From the NCBI RefSeq assembly GCF_900091315.1, contig NZ_FLSP01000054.1, positions 1-58,459 on the forward strand: a stretch of DNA of 58,459 nucleotides, written 5' to 3'. Positions 53,145 through 58,459 of this stretch are shown piece after piece. The position numbers were made by a program, and so were the translations under genes. The DNA comes from Streptomyces sp. DI166. Its GTDB lineage: Bacteria; Actinomycetota; Actinomycetes; Streptomycetales; Streptomycetaceae. The notes under the pieces are model-generated. The model did no database searches. It saw nothing but the letters and a program-made list of their open reading frames with translations, and was not told the origin of the DNA. Positions within the stretch are counted from its first letter, which is position 1; each line of letters opens with the position of its first letter.

Positions 53145-53870
53145 TCAGTGCTGCGGCACCGCGCACCCGTCGGGGCCGCACGCCTCGCCCTCGCCCTCGC
53201 CCTCGGCCCGGTCGATGAGCGTGAGCGGGGAGCGCTCGTCCCATGCCGTGGTGAGGACCTGCGTGAACACGTCGGTGGGCTGGGCGCCGGAGACGCCGTA
53301 CTTGCGGTCGACGACGAAGAACGGCACACCGTTCGCGCCGAGCTGCGCCGCCTCGCGCTCGTCGGCGCGGACGTCGTCGGCGTAGGCGGTGGGGTCGGCG
53401 AGCACCGCGCGGGCGGCGTTCTCGTCCAGGCCCGCGCCGACGGCGAGCTTCACCAGCCGCTCGTCGTCGCCGAAGACGGACTCCTCCTCGGCGAAGTTCG
53501 CCTCGTACAGCGCCTGGACGAGTTCGCCCTGGCGGCCGTGCTCCTTGGCGAAGTGCAGCAGCCGGTGCATGTCGAAGGTGTTTCCGTGGTCGCGGCCCCG
53601 GGTGCGGTAGGTGAGGCCCTCGGCGGCGGCCTGGGCGCCGACGTTGTCCTCTGCGGCCTGGGCCTGCGCCTCGCTCATGCCGTACTTCTTGGCGAGCATC
53701 GCGATCACCGGGGCGGTGTCGTCCTTGGCCCGCCCCGGGTCCAGCTCGAAGGAGCGGTGCACGACCTCGACCCGCTCCTGGTGCGGGAAGGCCGCGAGCG
53801 CCTTCTCGAAGCGGGCCTTGCCCACGTAGCACCAGGGGCAGGCGATGTCGCTCCAGATCTCGACGCGCAT
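53145..53870 (-). CDS. DsbA-family thiol oxidoreductase (FrnE-like)
   Basis: 241 aa, cytosolic (no signal). CPWC active site near 12-15 (SDIACPWCYVGKARFE), FrnE-type VHRSFELDPGRAKDD, HGNTFDMHRLLHFAKEHG, and GVPFFVVDRKYGVSGAQPTD containing the cis-Pro loop. The C-terminus has an extra cysteine pair in EACGPDGCAVPQH, which may be a second redox or metal site. It reshuffles disulphides or acts in thiol stress. Single gene or loosely linked to the PLP gene 134 bp downstream. Confidence 0.88.
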   Translation of the reverse strand: MRVEIWSDIACPWCYVGKARFEKALAAFPHQERVEVVHRSFELDPGRAKDDTAPVIAMLAKKYGMSEAQAQAAEDNVGAQAAAEGLTYRTRGRDHGNTFDMHRLLHFAKEHGRQGELVQALYEANFAEEESVFGDDERLVKLAVGAGLDENAARAVLADPTAYADDVRADEREAAQLGANGVPFFVVDRKYGVSGAQPTDVFTQVLTTAWDERSPLTLIDRAEGEGEGEACGPDGCAVPQH

Positions 53871-53984
53871 ATCTCTCTCGGCTCTCCCACTCGAACGTCC
53901 ATGCGGAGACCCCCTCCGCGAAGTAGGTGAACATTCAAGCGGCGGGGTTCATTCCCGAGCCCCTACGAGCCGTCCCCCAGCCCC

Positions 53985-54593
53985 CTACGAGCCGTCCCGC
54001 AGCTCGCTCGGCCAGCTGTCCCGGAACTCCAGGTGGTCGTAGGTCACGACACACCCCTCGCCGAGCGGTGACTGCGCCATGAAGCCGACCAGCGCCGCGC
54101 CCGTCGCCTTCTCGTCAGCGAGGGTGAACAGCCGGACGAAGGTCCACCGCTTGCCGTCCCGGGAGGCGTGGAAGGCGAACGCCCGCCCGGTGCGGCTGAC
54201 CCGCAGCCACACCGAACTTCCCTCGACGGTGAAGGAGTTGGCGTCGTCGGAGTGGCCCCGGGTGACCACCGTGCAGACGGTGGGCACGTCCGGGGAGTAC
54301 TCCAGGCACAGCTTCGCCCAGGCCCGTTCCGCCACGTGCACATAGAGCGCGCCGGCGTCGAAGGACCCGGCGAAGCCGACGGTGACCCGGGCGATGAGCT
54401 GGAAGTCGCCCTCGGGCGAGCCGAGCAGCCGGGGCGCGTCGGCGGCCGGGTCCAGGGCCTCGCCGGTGGGCGGCACGAACCGGTCCTGCCGGGGTCCCGC
54501 CCATCCGGTGAGCACGCCGTCCTCGTAGGACCAGTGGCCGTCGGGGCCGTAGGTGCGCAGGAGGAAGGGCAGCTCGGGGAGTTCCAGGTCCAT
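53985..54593 (-). CDS. DUF1349 domain protein
   Basis: 202 aa, no signal peptide. The jelly-roll DUF1349 pattern: DFQLIARVTVGFAGSFDAGALYV, AKLCLEYSPDVPTVCTVVTR, SVWLRVSRTGRAFAFHASRD and WTFVRLFTLADEKATGAALV (shown in parts). Concanavalin-like domains of this kind bind carbohydrate or act in sugar-linked pathways; here the function is unknown. It lies 4 bp after the aldehyde dehydrogenase gene, so the two form an operon. A ~21-bp direct repeat at about 53960-54001 spans its stop codon. Confidence 0.83.
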   Translation of the reverse strand: MDLELPELPFLLRTYGPDGHWSYEDGVLTGWAGPRQDRFVPPTGEALDPAADAPRLLGSPEGDFQLIARVTVGFAGSFDAGALYVHVAERAWAKLCLEYSPDVPTVCTVVTRGHSDDANSFTVEGSSVWLRVSRTGRAFAFHASRDGKRWTFVRLFTLADEKATGAALVGFMAQSPLGEGCVVTYDHLEFRDSWPSELRDGS

Positions 54594-54597
54594 CCGG

Positions 54598-56127
54598 TCA
54601 GCGTTCCAGACGGCCGTTGAACCTGCGCGGAAGTCCGAGCGGATTGTCGTCCCTCAGTTCCGGCGGCAGCAGCGCCTCGGGGGCGCCCTGGTAGACCACG
54701 GGCCGCAGCCAGCGCTCGATGGCGGTGCCGCCGACGGAGGTGGAGGTGGAGGTGGTCGCCGGGTACGGGCCGCCGTGGTGCTGGGCGGGGGCGACGGCGA
54801 CACCGGTCGGCCAGCCGTTGACCAGCACGCGTCCGGCCAGCGGGGTCAGCTCGGCGAGCAGCTCGGGGCCGCGCCCCTGGCCCGCGGCCTCCTCGGTGGA
54901 CAGGTGGACGGTCGCGGTGAGGTTGCCGGGCAGCCGGGAGAGCACCGCCTTGGCCTCGGCCTCGTCCTCGTAGCGGGCGACGACGGTGACGGGGCCGAAG
55001 CACTCCTCCAGCAGCAGGTCGTAGGTGCCCTCCTGGGCCAGCTTCCCGGCCGGCACGGTCAGGAAGCCCGCGCTCACCGTGTGCTCGCCGCCCGCGCCCG
55101 GGGTGACCGGGGAGTCGACCTCGGGCAGTTCGGCGCGCTCGGCGACTCCGGCGAGGAAGTTGTCCCGCATCCGGTGGTCGAGCAGGACCCCGGGGTCGGT
55201 GTCGCTGACGGCGTCGGTGAGGGACTTCACCAGGCGGTCCCCGGAGGCCCCGGCGGGCGCCAGCACCAGGCCGGGCTTCACACAGAACTGTCCGACGCCG
55301 AGGGTCATGGAGCCCGCGAGTCCGGCGCCGATGGCCTCGGCGCGCTCGGCGGCGGCGGCCTCGGTGATCAGTACCGGGTTCAGGGAGCCCAGCTCGCCGT
55401 GGAAGGGGATCGGGACGGGCCGGGCCGCCGCCGCGTCGAACAGGGCCCGCCCGCCGCGTACCGAGCCAGTGAAGCCGGCCGCGGAGACCAGCGGGTGCTC
55501 GATGAGGGCGATGCCCGCCTCGAAGCCGTGGACCAGGCCAACGACACCGGCCGGGACGCCGTGCGCCTTGGCGGCGGTGCGCAGCACCTTGGCGACCAGT
55601 TCGGACAGGGCCGGGTGGTCGGGGTGGGCCTTGACGACGACCGGGCAGCCCGCGGCGAGCGCGCTCGCGGTGTCGCCGCCCGCGACGGAGAAGGCGAAGG
55701 GGAAGTTGGAGGCCGAGTAGACGGCGACCACGCCGAGCGGCACCTTGTAGCGGCGCAGGTCGGGAATGGGCGGGGTGGCGGTGTCGTCGGGGTGGTTGAT
55801 GACGACGTCGAGGAAGGCGCCCTCGTCGACGATGTCCGCGAAGGCGCGCAGCTGGTAGCAGGTGCGGGCGAGTTCCCCGGTCAGCCGGACCGGCCCGAGG
55901 GCGGTCTCGGCGTCGGCGGCCTCGACGAGCTGGTCCTTGGCGGCCTCCAGCCGCTCGGCCGCGGTGCGCAGGAAGGCGGCCCGGACGGCGCGGTCGGTGA
56001 GGGCGCCGCGTGCCTGGTCGGCGGCGCGGACGGCGGCGTCCACCTCCTGGGCTGTGGCCTCCACCGCAACCTGTTCGCGCTGCTTCCCGGTTCGGGGGTC
56101 GACACTCCAGACTGGTGCTGCTGCCAC
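54598..56127 (-). CDS. NADP-dependent aldehyde dehydrogenase (2,5-dioxovalerate/ketoglutarate semialdehyde type)
   Basis: 509 aa from GTG (VAAAPVWSVDPRTGKQ), preceded at six bases by GGAGGG; the ATG 39 bp upstream lacks a site. ALDH core: YSASNFPFAFSVAGGDTASA, AGCPVVVKAHPDHPAL, FTGSVRGGRALFDAA, catalytic Cys in GVGQFCVKPGLVLA, and Glu in FHGELGSLNPV. This sequence class covers alpha-ketoglutarate semialdehyde dehydrogenases acting in sugar acid and hydroxyproline breakdown. Substrate inferred only. Divergent from the IclR regulator, which likely controls it. Confidence 0.85.
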   Translation of the reverse strand: MAAAPVWSVDPRTGKQREQVAVEATAQEVDAAVRAADQARGALTDRAVRAAFLRTAAERLEAAKDQLVEAADAETALGPVRLTGELARTCYQLRAFADIVDEGAFLDVVINHPDDTATPPIPDLRRYKVPLGVVAVYSASNFPFAFSVAGGDTASALAAGCPVVVKAHPDHPALSELVAKVLRTAAKAHGVPAGVVGLVHGFEAGIALIEHPLVSAAGFTGSVRGGRALFDAAAARPVPIPFHGELGSLNPVLITEAAAAERAEAIGAGLAGSMTLGVGQFCVKPGLVLAPAGASGDRLVKSLTDAVSDTDPGVLLDHRMRDNFLAGVAERAELPEVDSPVTPGAGGEHTVSAGFLTVPAGKLAQEGTYDLLLEECFGPVTVVARYEDEAEAKAVLSRLPGNLTATVHLSTEEAAGQGRGPELLAELTPLAGRVLVNGWPTGVAVAPAQHHGGPYPATTSTSTSVGGTAIERWLRPVVYQGAPEALLPPELRDDNPLGLPRRFNGRLER

Positions 56128-56177
56128 CGCGGGTCCCTCCACATGTATTGCGCGGTACGGGGTCATTCACCAGGGTT

Positions 56178-56211
56178 GTTCGATATACTGAACGCTGTCT
56201 TTCATGGTGAA
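56178..56211. promoter_or_regulatory. Candidate IclR operator (two inverted repeats)
   Basis: GTTCGATATACTGAAC (56178-56193) is a quasi-palindrome, 6 of 8 positions matching in each half. TTCATGGTGAA (56201-56211) is a second one, with TTCA/TGAA arms. Both lie in the 129-bp gap between the ALDH start (56127) and the IclR start (56257). IclR proteins bind such elements and regulate divergent genes. Confidence 0.6.
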
Positions 56212-56256
56212 TACGCTGGTGAGACTATTTCCCGTCGAACGAAGGGGTCAAGCGCG

Positions 56257-57030
56257 ATGTCGGCAGGCGAGACGGGGGGCGGCGCGCAGGTCAAGTCCGC
56301 GGTACGGACGGTCGAACTGCTCGAATACTTCGCCGGCCGCCCCGGTATGCACTCCCTCGCCGCGGTCCAGGAGGCCGTCGGCTACCCCAAGTCCAGCCTG
56401 TACATGCTGCTGCGCACGCTGGTGGAGCTGGGCTGGGTGGAGACCGACGCGACCGGCACCCGGTACGGCATCGGGGTGCGGGCGCTGCTGGTCGGCACCT
56501 CCTACATCGACGGCGACGAGGTGGTGGCGGCGGCCCGTCCCACGCTGGACCGGCTGTCGGACGACACCACCGAGACCATCCACCTGGCCCGGCTCGACGG
56601 CACCAACGTGGTCTACCTGGCCACCCGCCAGTCCCAGCACTACCTGCGCCCCTTCACCCGGGTCGGCCGCCGGCTGCCCGCGCACTCGACGTCCCTCGGC
56701 AAGGCGCTGCTGAGCACGTACACCGACGAGCAGGTCCGCAAGCTGCTCCCGGAGACGCTTCCGGCGCTGACCGAGAACACCATCACCGACCGCGAGAAGC
56801 TGATCGAGGAGCTGCACCAGGTCCGCGAGCAGGGCTTCGCCGTGGACCGTGAGGAGAACACGCTGGGCCTGCGCTGCTTCGGCGTGGCGATCCCGTACCG
56901 CACCCCGGCCCGTGACGCGATCAGCTGCTCGATCCCGGTGGCGCGGCTGACCCCGGCGCACGAACAGCTCGTGAAGGACGCCCTGTTCGACGCACGGGAC
57001 CGGCTGACGCTGGCCACGCGCCGTCTCTGA
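56257..57030 (+). CDS. IclR-family transcriptional regulator
   Basis: 257 aa from ATG with GAAGGGG upstream. N-terminal winged helix: SAVRTVELLEYFAGRPGMHS, LAAVQEAVGYPKSSLYMLLR. C-terminal IclR effector domain: VVYLATRQSQHYLRPFTRVG, PAHSTSLGKALLSTYTDEQV, AVDREENTLGLRCFGVAIPY. It most likely represses the divergent aldehyde dehydrogenase-DUF1349 operon and responds to a small organic acid. Confidence 0.9.
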   Translation: MSAGETGGGAQVKSAVRTVELLEYFAGRPGMHSLAAVQEAVGYPKSSLYMLLRTLVELGWVETDATGTRYGIGVRALLVGTSYIDGDEVVAAARPTLDRLSDDTTETIHLARLDGTNVVYLATRQSQHYLRPFTRVGRRLPAHSTSLGKALLSTYTDEQVRKLLPETLPALTENTITDREKLIEELHQVREQGFAVDREENTLGLRCFGVAIPYRTPARDAISCSIPVARLTPAHEQLVKDALFDARDRLTLATRRL

Positions 57031-57117
57031 GGGCGATCTTCCTCTCCCCCGTGCGGCGGAGGGGGATCGTCGGCGGGCGGGACGTGCCGGGGGCGGTCCG
57101 CGCGAGAGCGTGGGGGC

Positions 57118-57996
57118 ATGTCCTCGCCACTCCTCACCCGTTCGCGGGTGCCGCTGCGCGCCGTCGCGATCCTCTCCTGTCTGCCGTATCTCGGGCTGAA
57201 GACCGCCTGGCTGACGGGGAGCGACATCGGCATCCCCGAGGGGAGCGTGCTGCTGGAGCACCGGGGCGCGGTGGCCGTCGCCAACGGCGTCACGCTGCTG
57301 ATGGACGCCTGCGTCATCGTGCTCGCGCTGCTGCTGACCCGGCCGTGGGGGCTGCGGGTTCCCGCCTGGCTGCTGGTCGGGCCGGTGTGGGTCGCCACGG
57401 GGCTGCTCTCGCCGATCATGGCGGGGTTCCCGCTCCAGCTCCTGCTGGGCTCCGGCGAGGACAGCGGCTCCGAACCGTTCCTGCACGACTGGGTGTTCGG
57501 CGTGGTGTACGGCGGCTTCATCGTGCAGGGGCTGGCGCTCGGCGCGCTGTTCGTGCTGTACACGCGGGAGCGCTGGGGCCGGGTGTGGCAGGGCCGGATG
57601 TGGGAGGTGCCGGGCGCCTGCTTCGGCACCTGGCCGCGCACAGCCACTCTGTTCGCCGCCGCGGCCTCGGTGGTTCCCCTCGTCGTACACCTGCGCTCCG
57701 CCTGCGACGGTGAGTGGCTGCGCGCCCTGGACGTCCTCTTCCTCCTCGCGGGCGTGGCCGGTGCCGTGGTGCTCGCCTTCCGGCGGGTGCCGGTGCTGCC
57801 CGTGCGGGTGCCGCTGGCGCTGGCCTGGCTCGGGTCGGGTGCGGCGGCCTGCTGGGGGGCGTGGCTGACGGTGGCTTCGGTCGTCACCACCGATGACGCC
57901 ACGGTGTCGCTGTACCTCGCCTACGCTGGCCAGATGATCACCGGAAGTCTGGTGGCCGCCGCAGGGGTTCACTTCCTCGGGCGGCGGTCCGCGTGA
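57118..57996 (+). CDS. Multi-pass membrane protein of unknown function
   Basis: 292 aa, seven to eight hydrophobic helices: AVAILSCLPYLGLKTAWL, LMDACVIVLALLLTRP, VPAWLLVGPVWVATGLLSPI, IVQGLALGALFVLY, and three more after residue 160. I recognise no catalytic motif. Its stop overlaps the following GTG (GTGA), so it is translationally coupled to a sensor-like protein and is probably part of a membrane-linked signalling unit. Confidence 0.8.
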   Translation: MSSPLLTRSRVPLRAVAILSCLPYLGLKTAWLTGSDIGIPEGSVLLEHRGAVAVANGVTLLMDACVIVLALLLTRPWGLRVPAWLLVGPVWVATGLLSPIMAGFPLQLLLGSGEDSGSEPFLHDWVFGVVYGGFIVQGLALGALFVLYTRERWGRVWQGRMWEVPGACFGTWPRTATLFAAAASVVPLVVHLRSACDGEWLRALDVLFLLAGVAGAVVLAFRRVPVLPVRVPLALAWLGSGAAACWGAWLTVASVVTTDDATVSLYLAYAGQMITGSLVAAAGVHFLGRRSA

Positions 57997-58459
57997 GACA
58001 AGCCGTCCGGTTCCTGTTCGGGCGGGCGACGCGCCGGCGCTGGATCCATCTGATCCTCGGCGGCGCGCTCGCCATGCCGTACGTCCTCGTCGGCCAGGTG
58101 ATCGTCGGACCGGCCCTGGACGCCCGGTACGTCTTCTACGACATCCGCGCCCAGCTCCTGTCGTTCGCGGTGGGGCTGCCGCTCGCCGCGCTCACCGCGG
58201 CGCTGTTCCCGCTGACCCGCTCGCTGGAGGCCGGGGCGGTACGGGCGCTGTGCGGGGTGGCGGCGGACCGGCTCGCCTACGACCCCGCGCGCGGCCGGAC
58301 GGCGCGGGGGCGTACGGCGGCCTGGTTCACCCTGCATCTCGGGCTGGGCGGGATCATCGCGGGGATGACGCTGGCGGTGCCGCCGTTCGCGGTCGTGCTG
58401 ATCCTGCTGCCCGTGGTCGCGCTGTTCGGGCCGCATCTGCTCGGCGGCCCGGACGACCC
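57993..58459 (+). CDS. Sensor domain protein, probably sensor histidine kinase N-terminus (cut by window end)
   Basis: Open frame from GTG (VRQAVRFLFGRATRRRW) to the window end, 155 residues and continuing. Several membrane helices: HLILGGALAMPYVLVGQVIV, LLSFAVGLPLAALTAALFPL, LHLGLGGIIAGMTLAVPPF. The order (short basic N-terminus, paired helices, CGVAADRLAYDP loop) is that of Streptomyces 'sensor domain-containing' proteins preceding a histidine kinase with a NarL-type partner. The kinase domain would lie outside the window, so the call is partial. Confidence 0.6.
   Translation, partial: MRQAVRFLFGRATRRRWIHLILGGALAMPYVLVGQVIVGPALDARYVFYDIRAQLLSFAVGLPLAALTAALFPLTRSLEAGAVRALCGVAADRLAYDPARGRTARGRTAAWFTLHLGLGGIIAGMTLAVPPFAVVLILLPVVALFGPHLLGGPDD

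Overview
The window is very GC-rich, with strong G/C third-position bias, frequent GTG starts, chained ATGA/GTGA overlaps and long antisense shadow frames. Its gene content (SCO1860-type LAETG protein, ectABCD, cob cluster, PitH-type transporter, mycothiol-type anti-sigma) points to a Streptomyces chromosome. The gene order resembles the S. coelicolor segment around pitH2, cob, SCO1860 and ect. No insertion sequence, phage gene, tRNA or rRNA was seen.

Layout. 0.1-3.2 kb: an Asp23/Gls24-AmaP envelope-stress cluster plus a divergent protein that looks like two more Gls24-type modules. 3.3-12 kb: enoyl-CoA hydratase, a small HTH protein, an ABC-F ATPase with a possible leaderless MAILLAH leader peptide, a zinc metallopeptidase, a hypothetical protein, an alpha/beta hydrolase, a class II aldolase and a secreted GH25 lysozyme; a 14-bp tandem array lies between hydrolase and aldolase. 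12.2-13.8 kb: a PitH-type phosphate transporter behind a PHO-box-like direct repeat. 13.8-18.4 kb: a trypsin-nSTAND1-beta-propeller protein with a trypsin-co-occurring (trypco1) partner, resembling predicted conflict/signalling systems.

18.5-36.9 kb: a cobalamin riboswitch followed by a nearly continuous cobalamin operon (cobD, cobQ, cobN, ChlID-type chelatase, cobO, cobB, cobI, then cobM, cobL, cbiG-cobJ, cobH, cbiX, cobC-like), interrupted by one reverse-strand ZIP metal transporter. CobB carries an in-frame array of 39-bp repeats in its linker. The cluster encodes both an early-type (CbiX) and a late-type (CobN) cobalt chelatase.

37-43 kb: a sortase-anchored SCO1860-family protein, an amidohydrolase, a polar amino acid ABC transporter and a class V aminotransferase. 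43.1-46.1 kb: a locally AT-richer four-gene operon with a WXG100-like small protein, a WXG-like/hydrophobic putative type VII secretion substrate and two related PGWF-type proteins. 46.3-50.3 kb: a DinB-like protein and ectABCD (ectoine and 5-hydroxyectoine synthesis). 50.3-58.5 kb: an ECF sigma factor with a zinc-binding anti-sigma/mycothiol-enzyme fusion, a PLP enzyme, a DsbA-family oxidoreductase, a DUF1349 protein, an aldehyde dehydrogenase divergent from an IclR regulator with a quasi-palindromic operator between them, a membrane protein and the start of a membrane sensor protein cut by the window edge.

All assignments are from reading sequence; family names are from recognition of motifs, not from searches.
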